Positions 14,240 through 21,010 of a stretch of DNA of 22,087 bases are shown in pieces. The notes below the pieces were generated by a model. That model made no database searches and was not told the origin of the DNA. It worked only from the letters and a program-made list of their open reading frames with translations. How positions within the stretch are numbered: position 1 is the first letter of the stretch; every line of letters starts with the position of its first letter. Made by a program: the position numbers and the translations under genes. This stretch comes from an uncultured Oscillospiraceae bacterium (GTDB taxonomy: Bacteria > Bacillota > Clostridia > Oscillospirales > Ruminococcaceae): assembly GCA_934448295.1 (NCBI GenBank), contig CAKSEY010000029.1, positions 1 to 22,087 of the forward strand, given 5' to 3'.

Positions 14240-15493
14240 TTATTCCCCGACGGAGACCTCGGTGCCGCCGATGGGTCTTACGCTGAGGACGTGGCAGGAG
14301 CCGTTCCCGAACGTGCGCTCAATGTTCATCTTGAACTGCTGGAGCATTTCCAGCGGAACGAACGCCTGGATAGTTCCCGCGAAGCCGCCGCCGTGAACGC
14401 GGCACGCGCCCTTGCGGTGCAGCGAATACTCCGCAACGTTCAGCGCTATGGAAAGGCACTGGTGCTTTATATCGGAATTAGCGTAGATGTTCTGGAGGTA
14501 CTTGAAGGAGCTGTCGCCGGATTCCTTTACGTTGGAGAGGAAGTCCTCGAAGTTGCCCGCCTTCAGCGCGTGCACCAGCTTGTCCACGCGCTCGTTCTCG
14601 TCGAAGAAGTGAATGGAGCGGAGCACCGCCCTGTCGCCGAATTTCTCGCGCAGAACGCGTATATTCAGCATGATGTCGTCCTTGGAGAGCTGGCGGAGAG
14701 TTTCGCAGGTGAAATAGCCCGCAACGCTCTTCATCTCGTTCGGGATAGCCGCGTACTCGTCCGTGAGGTCTGCGTGGTCGCCCTTTGCGTCAACTATGCA
14801 CAGCGCATGGCCGAACTTCTCGAAATCAGCGGGAACGCTCTCGATTATCGGGCTTTCGGTGTCCTTGAAGTCGATGGCGATAAAGCCGCCCACGGAGGAA
14901 GCCATCTGATCCATCAGCCCGGAGGGCTTGCCGAAGTACACGTTCTCGGCGTACTGGGATATCTGCGCGACCTTTACGGCGCTCACCTGCCCGCCGTTGT
15001 AGAGGTGGGAGAGGATAGTCCCCACCAGTACCTCGAACGCCGCAGAGGAGGAAAGCCCGCTGCCCTTCATTACGTCGGAGGTGGTGTACGCGCGGAAGCC
15101 GCCGACGTGATAGCCGTGCTTCTCGAAGCCTGCTGCAACGCCGCGTATCAGCGAAGCGGAGGTGTTCTTCTCCTCCGGCATTACCTCAAGCTGGGCGAGG
15201 TCGACGCTGTCCTCCGGGAAGCCCTCGGACTTTATCACGATCTTGTTGTCGTCCGTCTGCTCCACCACCGCGATAACATCGAGGTTCACGCTGGCAGCGA
15301 ACACCTTTCCGTGGTTGTGGTCGGTGTGGTTTCCGCAGATCTCAGTCCTGCCCGGCGCTGAGAAGAAGCGGTGCTCCCCCACGGAGCCGAAATAGTCCGC
15401 GAAAGCCGCCACTGCGTTCTTGTAGCGCTGCTTCTGCGCCTCCGCCTGGGAGGCAGGGTAGATATCCTTGATGGTCGAAATTACAGGTTTCAT
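14240..15493 (-). CDS. galK: Galactokinase (GHMP family, Clostridia-type)
   Basis: 417 residues. It phosphorylates galactose at C1 with ATP, the first step of the Leloir pathway. GHMP features: sugar-binding signature SAPGRTEICGNHTDHNHG (45-62), ATP loop KGSGLSSSAAFEV (143-155), GLMDQMASS with the catalytic aspartate D195, and the C-terminal CRVHGGGFAGTIQAF. R49 and D195 fit the known catalytic pair. The usual GEHTDY of galactokinases reads GNHTDH here. I believe this variant is common in Clostridia annotated as galactokinase, but sugar specificity could differ. The start has AAAGG about 10 bases upstream. No galT or galE lies nearby; rodA precedes it by 55 bases on the same strand. Confidence 0.88.
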   Translation of the reverse strand: MKPVISTIKDIYPASQAEAQKQRYKNAVAAFADYFGSVGEHRFFSAPGRTEICGNHTDHNHGKVFAASVNLDVIAVVEQTDDNKIVIKSEGFPEDSVDLAQLEVMPEEKNTSASLIRGVAAGFEKHGYHVGGFRAYTTSDVMKGSGLSSSAAFEVLVGTILSHLYNGGQVSAVKVAQISQYAENVYFGKPSGLMDQMASSVGGFIAIDFKDTESPIIESVPADFEKFGHALCIVDAKGDHADLTDEYAAIPNEMKSVAGYFTCETLRQLSKDDIMLNIRVLREKFGDRAVLRSIHFFDENERVDKLVHALKAGNFEDFLSNVKESGDSSFKYLQNIYANSDIKHQCLSIALNVAEYSLHRKGACRVHGGGFAGTIQAFVPLEMLQQFKMNIERTFGNGSCHVLSVRPIGGTEVSVGE

Positions 15494-15548
15494 TTGCTCT
15501 TACCTTTCGTTGGGTTTTGTATGTCCTGCGCCGAAAGCTCAGCGCCGT

Positions 15549-16688
15549 TCATTCCTTTTCTTCATAGAACATATGCTTTTTCTTTTCCCGGTGGGAGACC
15601 ACCGAGAGTACGGGGCCTATCGCCGCGTAGCACATTACAAGCGAGGTGCCGCCCGCGCTCATGAACGGCAGCGGGATCCCCACCACCGGGCCTACTCCGA
15701 GAACCATTGCGATATTTATAACGCAGTGGAACGTCAGCATGGCGAAAACTCCCACGCATATCAGCTTGCCGAGGGGGTCTATCGCCGCCGAAGCGTCCGA
15801 CAGCAGCTTTAGGCACAGGATAGTCAGCGCAATGACCACCGCCATGCAGCCGATAAATCCGAACACCATGCCGAGGTACGCGAAGATGAAGTCGTTGTAG
15901 CCCTCGGGGACGTAGGTGTAGGTGTCCGCGTTGGTTCCAAGCCCGGTTAGCTGCCCGGAGCCCATCGCCACCTTGGCGTTGTACTGCTGGAGGTAGGAGC
16001 CGAGCCGCTCGGCTTCCTGGAGCTCCTCGTCCCATATCAGCCGGAATCTCTCGCGGTGGTGCTCTCCCATGACGTAATTCCAGGCGACATACGCGATGAC
16101 CGGCACGGAAGCCACCCCTGCAAGGATGTACTTCCAGGACATTCCCCCGGCGAACATCATGCAGATGAACACGAACAGGAACACCAGCGCGGAGCCCGCG
16201 TCGCCCTGTATCATGATTATCCCGAACGGGATAAGGAAGTGCACGCACAGCAGCGCAAACCTCGGCAGCGAGTTCATCTTGTCGCCGAGCTTTGCAATGT
16301 GCCAGGCAAGCGAAAGTATGAACGCAAGCTTCAGTATCTCGGAGGGCTGGATAGTGATCACGCCGAGATTCAGCCAGGCGAGGTCTCCCGCACGGGTCAC
16401 TCCCAGGGGAGTCCACAGCATAAGCTGCAATATCACGGCAAGAGGACCGTAGACGTACCAGTATTTGGACAGCCGCTTGTAGTCCACCATGCCGATTATC
16501 AGCGCCGCCCCTATCCCCAGCGCGCAGGCGATCACCTGGGTCTCAATGTCGTCCTGCTTGACGTAGCCGAGCTCATTGAGCGTGCTCAGGAGAAATATAT
16601 CAAACGCTGAAATGCCCAGGCAAATCAGCAGGAGTATCCAATCTATGCGGCGGAAATAATTCCCGAGCCATTTCAGAACTGTTTTCAT
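15549..16688 (-). CDS. rodA: RodA/FtsW-type SEDS peptidoglycan glycosyltransferase
   Basis: 379 residues, about ten membrane segments. SEDS proteins polymerise lipid II into glycan strands together with a class B penicillin-binding protein. Visible signatures: IQPSEILK (113-120), QGDAGSALVF (161-170), YVPEGYNDFIFA (259-270) with the essential aspartate in the loop (D266), and GIPLPFMSAGGTSL (337-350). The usual PExHTDF loop reads PEGYNDF. PEG and NDF rather than the FtsW pattern, plus the overall length, favour RodA over FtsW or SpoVE. It stands apart from mreBCD and pbp2. The ribosome site is weak (GGGTATTAATAA before ATG). Confidence 0.85.
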   Translation of the reverse strand: MKTVLKWLGNYFRRIDWILLLICLGISAFDIFLLSTLNELGYVKQDDIETQVIACALGIGAALIIGMVDYKRLSKYWYVYGPLAVILQLMLWTPLGVTRAGDLAWLNLGVITIQPSEILKLAFILSLAWHIAKLGDKMNSLPRFALLCVHFLIPFGIIMIQGDAGSALVFLFVFICMMFAGGMSWKYILAGVASVPVIAYVAWNYVMGEHHRERFRLIWDEELQEAERLGSYLQQYNAKVAMGSGQLTGLGTNADTYTYVPEGYNDFIFAYLGMVFGFIGCMAVVIALTILCLKLLSDASAAIDPLGKLICVGVFAMLTFHCVINIAMVLGVGPVVGIPLPFMSAGGTSLVMCYAAIGPVLSVVSHREKKKHMFYEEKE

Positions 16689-17072
16689 TTATTAATACCC
16701 GTGTGAAATCTATATCATAATGAGGGTCTTTTACTTATACAGTTTTATTATACACTTTTTTTCGCGATATTGCAAGGATAAACCTATGCAATTCAGCCTT
16801 AACACGAATTTTCGCCATTCTTTATAAAAAGCCGCGCTTATTTGAAAAATCTTAGGTCATTTTGTTATTTTCCGGAATCAGGGATTCAGGCTGTCAGCGC
16901 GTTATCCGGCGGGCACAGTCTGTTGGCGGGAGCCAGGCGGCGCGTCCGTGCGCCGCTTTCCGGAAGCGGAACCTCCCCGGCGGTCTGACTTTTTGCAGGT
17001 AATTCTGGTAATATGTTCCATGGAGAACATCTGAAAATTGTCTGATTTACATAGATTTGTGCAATTTGCCTA
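16689..17072. other. Intergenic stretch with a GC-rich structured patch
   Basis: No ORF with a ribosome site. Within AT-rich flanks, 16870-16990 is GC-rich and rich in complementary segments. GCGGCGC (16937-16943) pairs with GCGCCGC (16950-16956), and the palindrome TTCCGGAA occurs at 16870-16877 and again at 16958-16965. It does not match any riboswitch consensus I know. It could be an uncharacterised RNA or a decayed remnant. Confidence 0.35.
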
Positions 17073-17101
17073 TTGAAAACGATTAACTTTTAGTGTATTA
17101 T
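17073..17101 (+). promoter_or_regulatory. Promoter of the LacI-family gene
   Basis: TTGAAA (17073-17078), 17-bp spacer, TATTAT (17096-17101). The -35 box is embedded in GAAAACGATTAAC, whose central CG and A/T flanks loosely recall LacI-family operators, so autoregulation is possible but unproven. Confidence 0.6.
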
Positions 17102-17136
17102 ATTAATATAGACAACTGACCGAGAGGTGAAACAGC

Positions 17137-18144
17137 TTGAATATCACAATAAAAGACGTTGCAAAGGCGGCGAACGTTTCCGTTGCAACGGTGTCCCGGG
17201 TCCTCAACAAAAAGACCAATGTTTCCGACGAGGCTGTGCAGGCGGTAAACAAGGCGGTGGAGGAGCTGGGCTACAGCCCGAACTTCCTCGGGCGCGACCT
17301 GCGCAAGAGCGAGACCAAGCGTATCCTCGCGATAATAGCCTCCACGGAGCAGAGCTTCTACTCCGAGGTGCTGCGCGGAATGCAGGACGCGGCTTACACC
17401 CAGGGCTACGACGTGCTCATAGCCACCACGAGAAACGACCCCGAACATGAAATGCACCTGCTCGGCATGCTGTTCTCAAAGGCGGTGGACGGTGCCGTGC
17501 TGCTCGCTCCGAAGCTGGACAGCCGCACTATCTCGGAGCTTGCAAAGAAATACCAGCTCGCCATGTGTCTTGAGCGCCTGGAAAACTGCGATATCCTCTG
17601 CGTCACCATAGACAACGAGCGCGCCGGCTACGACGCCACGAAATACCTTATCGGAAAGGGCAGGAAGCGCATAGGTCTGCTCACCACCGAGGAGCGCAGT
17701 ATGTCCTCGGTAGACCGCGAGAACGGCTACAAGCGCGCCCTGGAGGACTCCGGGCTGGGCGTGGACGCCAGCCTTATCTACTACGGCGGCTACGACGCGG
17801 AGAGCGGCACCCGGGGCTGCGAAAAGCTGATGTCCCTGCCGAAACCTCCGGACGCGATATTCTCCATCTCCGACACTATCTCCATCGGCGCCATGACCTA
17901 CGCGCTGAGCCACGGTATCGCCGTCGGGAAGGACGTGCTTTTCTTCGGCTTTGACAACATTGCTTACTCGCACATGTTCATTCCGCACCTTTCCACCGTG
18001 GAGCAGCCCTGCTACCTCCAGGGCAAGGCGGTCATCGAAAAGCTCATAGGCAACATAAAATCCGAGGACGGGGCAAAGGACAACGGCACCTACAAGCTCC
18101 CGCACCGGCTCATTCTCCGGGAATCCACCGGGGACGGGAACTGA
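17137..18144 (+). CDS. LacI/GalR-family transcriptional regulator
   Basis: 335 residues from a TTG start with GAGAGGTG 7 bases upstream. Helix-turn-helix at residues 5-24 (IKDVAKAANVSVATVSRVLN), hinge region LGYSPNFLGRDLRK, then a type I periplasmic-binding-protein-like sensor domain: ILAIIASTEQSFYSEVLRGM, DGAVLLAPK, CVTIDNERAGYDATKYLIGK, KRIGLLTTEE, DAIFSISDTISIGAM, DVLFFGFDNI, LSTVEQP. The sensor domain normally binds a sugar or related small molecule and changes DNA affinity. No transporter or sugar gene is adjacent apart from the convergent enzyme I-like gene downstream, so its ligand and targets cannot be read from context. Full length and intact. Confidence 0.93.
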   Translation: MNITIKDVAKAANVSVATVSRVLNKKTNVSDEAVQAVNKAVEELGYSPNFLGRDLRKSETKRILAIIASTEQSFYSEVLRGMQDAAYTQGYDVLIATTRNDPEHEMHLLGMLFSKAVDGAVLLAPKLDSRTISELAKKYQLAMCLERLENCDILCVTIDNERAGYDATKYLIGKGRKRIGLLTTEERSMSSVDRENGYKRALEDSGLGVDASLIYYGGYDAESGTRGCEKLMSLPKPPDAIFSISDTISIGAMTYALSHGIAVGKDVLFFGFDNIAYSHMFIPHLSTVEQPCYLQGKAVIEKLIGNIKSEDGAKDNGTYKLPHRLILRESTGDGN

Positions 18145-18153
18145 TAAACAAAG

Positions 18154-18196
18154 GGCTGTCCGGAAAACCGAGCAGCCTGATTTTATACTTTTTTGA
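18154..18196 (+). terminator. Terminator of the LacI-family gene
   Basis: GGCTG (18154-18158) pairs with CAGCC (18173-18177), and inside it CGG (18161-18163) pairs with CCG (18168-18170) around AAAA. It is followed by TGATTTTATACTTTTTT. Confidence 0.7.
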
Positions 18197-18204
18197 CAAG
18201 CTGA

Positions 18205-18230
18205 GGGCTTCCCGTTTTTCCAGGAAGCCC
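18205..18230 (-). terminator. Terminator of the enzyme I-like gene
   Basis: GGGCTTCC (18205-18212) and GGAAGCCC (18223-18230) form an exact 8-bp stem 9 bases after the minus-strand stop at 18240. The following minus-strand sequence reaches a T-run (TCAAAAAAG complement on the plus strand) only after about 15 bases, so it may work with the neighbouring hairpin. Confidence 0.6.
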
Positions 18231-18239
18231 CACTTCTAT

Positions 18240-19748
18240 TTACTCAGCAAGGTCAATGTTCGCTATCGCGCCGCGTATCTCCTCGATTTTCCCGGCGGGT
18301 ACGCAGAATTTGTTGATACCCATGCGCAGGAATTCCTCCGTCAGCGAGGAATCCTGCGCCAGCGTGCCGCATATCCCTATCCGTGCGCCGTTCTTCACCG
18401 CGCTGCGGGCGCTGTGGCTTATCAGCCGGAGCACCGCGCTCTTCTGGCTCTCGTAGAATTCCTCCTCGAATATCCCGCCGCCGGAGCTTGAAAGCGTCAG
18501 CCGCGCCAGCACGTCGCTGTCTATAATGAACAGGTCGGACATGGGTGCCAGCACGTCGCAGATTATCGCCGCCGCAGGAGTTTCCAGCATAAAGCCGAGC
18601 TTCACGTTGTCGGAAACCTCGCAGCCCTCGGCGCGCAGAGAGGTCGTCACCTCGTCGCAGGCTTTCAGGATTTTTCGTGCCTCTGCGGCGCAGTTTATCA
18701 TCGGGAACAGGATCCCGGCGGAATCCGTCTTTCCCACAGCCCGGAACACCGACCGCAGGTGCTTCAGAACATGTTCGTGCCGCTCCGGGTCTGAAGCCGG
18801 AATTTCCGGCACCCGCAGGAATACCCTGCCGCCCGCCGCATTCTCCATTATGCTGCGGTAGTACTCGTACTGCTCCCCGCCGTCGTCCAGCCGAGGGCAG
18901 GCAAGGAACGCAGTCCCGTCCGCGAACGCCGGCAGCGCTCCGGAGGCTCCCTCCGCAAGCAGCATGACCCTGGTGCCGTCAATGGTGCAGGTCTTTTCCT
19001 CGGCGGGAGCGACCGTGCGTATCTCCGGCGCCAGGCGGCTTCTGGCGGCGCTGTCCGGTTCCAGGATTATCTCGCCGGTGGAGCCGTCCACAAGCGCCTG
19101 CTCACCGCTTCTCACCCGTTCAAGGAATCCGTCCCCCGCGCCGATTATCACCGGGATATTCATGCTCCTGGCGAGTATCGCCGTATGCGACAGCGTGGAG
19201 CCATGCGCCATTACGAACGCGGCGGGGCTCCGGTGGTCGAGCGCTTCCGCCTGGCTTGGCGAGATGTCGTCCGCGCATATTACCGCGTGCTCCGGAACCC
19301 CGGACATATCGTCCGCCCTGCCGCGCAGTATGGACATCAGCCTGTACGACACATCCCGCACGTCGGCGGAGCGGGCGCGCATATACTCGTTGTCCATTGC
19401 TTCCAGCATCTGCGAGAATATCTCCGAAGTACGCGACACCGCGTATTCCGCGCTGACGTTTTCAGCCTCGATAATGCCGTCTATGGAGCCGTTGTAGTCC
19501 TCGTCCTCCAGCATCATCATGTGTATCCCGAAAATCTGCGCGTTGGATTCGCCGAACCTGTCCAGCGCCCGGTCGTAGATCTCCTGGAGCTGCCGTGCGG
19601 CGATATGCCTTGCCATCGCCATACGGCGGAGCTCCGCAGCGGCGTCCTCCACAGGGACGCGCTCCGCTGACAGCACAGGCTTGCGGATAACGCACACATC
19701 TGCGCAAACTGCCGCGCCGCATACGCTTTTGCCGTTGAATACTGTCAT
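18240..19748 (-). CDS. Divergent PEP-protein phosphotransferase (enzyme I-like), probably with altered PEP site
   Basis: 502 residues, shorter than the roughly 570 of classical PTS enzyme I, which moves phosphate from PEP to HPr. N-terminal enzyme I domain, then the swivelling phosphohistidine domain with VMAHGSTLSHTAILARSMNI (active H188). The TIM-barrel PEP domain is degenerate: the RTEFLFM arginine stretch reads FLACPRLDD (281-289), RTLDIGGDK reads RVPEIPASD (312-320), and GTNDLxQY reads DSDVLARL (410-417). The metal glutamate (ETP, E389), D412 and the acid cysteine (GICG, C460) remain. It might be a paralogue with a different phosphodonor or a regulatory role. AAGGAGAG lies 8 bases before ATG. 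It has its own promoter and no HPr gene nearby. Confidence 0.85.
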   Translation of the reverse strand: MTVFNGKSVCGAAVCADVCVIRKPVLSAERVPVEDAAAELRRMAMARHIAARQLQEIYDRALDRFGESNAQIFGIHMMMLEDEDYNGSIDGIIEAENVSAEYAVSRTSEIFSQMLEAMDNEYMRARSADVRDVSYRLMSILRGRADDMSGVPEHAVICADDISPSQAEALDHRSPAAFVMAHGSTLSHTAILARSMNIPVIIGAGDGFLERVRSGEQALVDGSTGEIILEPDSAARSRLAPEIRTVAPAEEKTCTIDGTRVMLLAEGASGALPAFADGTAFLACPRLDDGGEQYEYYRSIMENAAGGRVFLRVPEIPASDPERHEHVLKHLRSVFRAVGKTDSAGILFPMINCAAEARKILKACDEVTTSLRAEGCEVSDNVKLGFMLETPAAAIICDVLAPMSDLFIIDSDVLARLTLSSSGGGIFEEEFYESQKSAVLRLISHSARSAVKNGARIGICGTLAQDSSLTEEFLRMGINKFCVPAGKIEEIRGAIANIDLAE

Positions 19749-19797
19749 AGTAGATCTCTCCTTTTCCTGGTGTGTGGGAATTCATTTTTCTACTTTA

Positions 19798-19826
19798 ATA
19801 ATACCATATTTTCCTTTATAATTCAA
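19798..19826 (-). promoter_or_regulatory. Extended -10 promoter of the enzyme I-like gene
   Basis: On the minus strand: TTGAAT (19826-19821), 17-bp spacer ending TGG, TATTAT (19803-19798). Predicted start is near 19791, about 43 nt before the ATG. Confidence 0.7.
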
Positions 19827-19910
19827 GAGTTTTTTATTATAATTTACAATTTTCAGAAAAATTGAGTATCATTTTCGTAAAAAATGCACATAGTTTTGAA
19901 CGATTCTGCA

Positions 19911-19948
19911 TACAAAAAGAGCTCCAGGTACTATTCCAGTATCTGGAG
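19911..19948 (-). terminator. Terminator overlapping the end of apbE
   Basis: On the minus strand CTCCAGATA (19948-19940) pairs with TACCTGGAG (19930-19922, one mismatch), followed by CTCTTTTTGT. The apbE stop codon lies in the loop. Confidence 0.7.
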
Positions 19949-20935
19949 TTCCATTTCTGAGCTGTTTTCAAATTTTTCCGCGAACCCCCGGGTCGAGACA
20001 AGCCGCCGGTCGTCCGTCACCAGGAGCATTTCAAAACCACCGCGCTCCCGCCAGAGGTCAGCCGCGCCCTCCTCCCCGAGAACCAGCAGAGCCGTTGAAA
20101 GCGCGTCGCACTCCACCCCGCTCTCCCCGATGACAGTAACGGCGGAAAGCCCGTTTTCGGACGGATATCCGGTCGCCGGGTCGATTATGTGATGATACCG
20201 CCTGCCGTCCTCCCCGGTGAAATAGCGCTCGTATTTCCCGGAGGTTATAACGAAGCAGTCCGACACGGAGAGCGTGCCGAGAAACTCGCCGCCGAACGGG
20301 TCGGCAACCGCGACCTTCCAGGGGGAGCCGTTCGGTTTTGAGCCGGTAACGCAGACGTTTCCGCCCAGATTCATCACGGCCGAAGAAACGCCGCAGCTCC
20401 GCATTATTTCAGCGGCGCAGTCGCTGGCGTAGCCCTTTGCCACCGCCCCGAGGTCTACCGCGAAACCCTCCGGTATGGAGACCTCGTTTCCTGCTATCTC
20501 CACCCGGGTATAGTCAACATTTTCCAGAAGCTCTGCCAGAGTTTCGCTGTCCGGCACGGAATACTCCCCGGTGGTGAAGCCCCACTCCCGGAGCACCGGG
20601 TAAATCGTGACGTCAAGCGCGCCGCGGCTCTGCGCGGAGACCTCCAGCGCCGCCCGGAGAACTGCGGCGGTATCATCGCTGACCTTCACCGGAACCCCGC
20701 CGGAGCTGTTCAGTCTGCCGATATCGCTGTCGGGAATCGTCACTGAAAGCTCCTGCTCCAGCTCGGCGAGCCGCTCCGCCGCCCGGTCGAGCGCCTCCTG
20801 CGCGTTGTCGCCGTAGGCTGTCAGCGACATGAGCGTATCCATTGCGCATATGCTCCGCACGCATTTTTCAGGCTCCGCAGAGCACCCGCACAGCAAAGCC
20901 GCGAAAAGTAATGCAGAAAACCTGAGTTTCTTCAT
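19931..20935 (-). CDS. apbE: FAD:protein FMN transferase ApbE, lipoprotein
   Basis: 334 residues from ATG 20935, chosen because GGGGAGGG lies 8 bases upstream and the residues after it form a lipoprotein signal (MKKLRFSALLFAALLCGC, lipidated C18). An upstream ATG at 20965 has its purine run touching the codon. ApbE attaches FMN to a threonine of target proteins such as RnfG/RnfD or NqrB/C subunits and flavin reductases outside the membrane. Family motifs: MDTLMSLTAYG, LDVTIYPVLREWGF, VDLGAVAKGYASD, AVMNLGGNV, YHHIIDPATGYPSENG and VECDALSTALLVLG (metal-binding aspartate). It sits 75 bases after the SD-repeat gene on the same strand, with no clear terminator between. No Rnf genes are in the window. 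Confidence 0.95.
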   Translation of the reverse strand: MKKLRFSALLFAALLCGCSAEPEKCVRSICAMDTLMSLTAYGDNAQEALDRAAERLAELEQELSVTIPDSDIGRLNSSGGVPVKVSDDTAAVLRAALEVSAQSRGALDVTIYPVLREWGFTTGEYSVPDSETLAELLENVDYTRVEIAGNEVSIPEGFAVDLGAVAKGYASDCAAEIMRSCGVSSAVMNLGGNVCVTGSKPNGSPWKVAVADPFGGEFLGTLSVSDCFVITSGKYERYFTGEDGRRYHHIIDPATGYPSENGLSAVTVIGESGVECDALSTALLVLGEEGAADLWRERGGFEMLLVTDDRRLVSTRGFAEKFENSSEMELQILE

Positions 20936-21010
20936 AAAGAAAGCCCTCCCCTGACTTATCGCCATCTCCTGCTAGTTGATAAGCGAAAAGCCAGAAAAGG
21001 GCAATCCGAA

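Noticed and set aside
14291..15361. 356-codon plus-strand ORF across galK
   Set aside because: Antisense shadow with no ribosome site; galactokinase motifs are on the minus strand.
16880..16990. Cobalamin or molybdenum-cofactor riboswitch
   Set aside because: The GC-rich stems were suggestive, but the conserved box sequences could not be found on either strand and the neighbouring genes do not fit.
20936..20965. ApbE start at the upstream ATG (20965)
   Set aside because: It would put 10 residues before the lipoprotein signal, and its purine run abuts the codon. ATG 20935 has GGGGAGGG with proper spacing.
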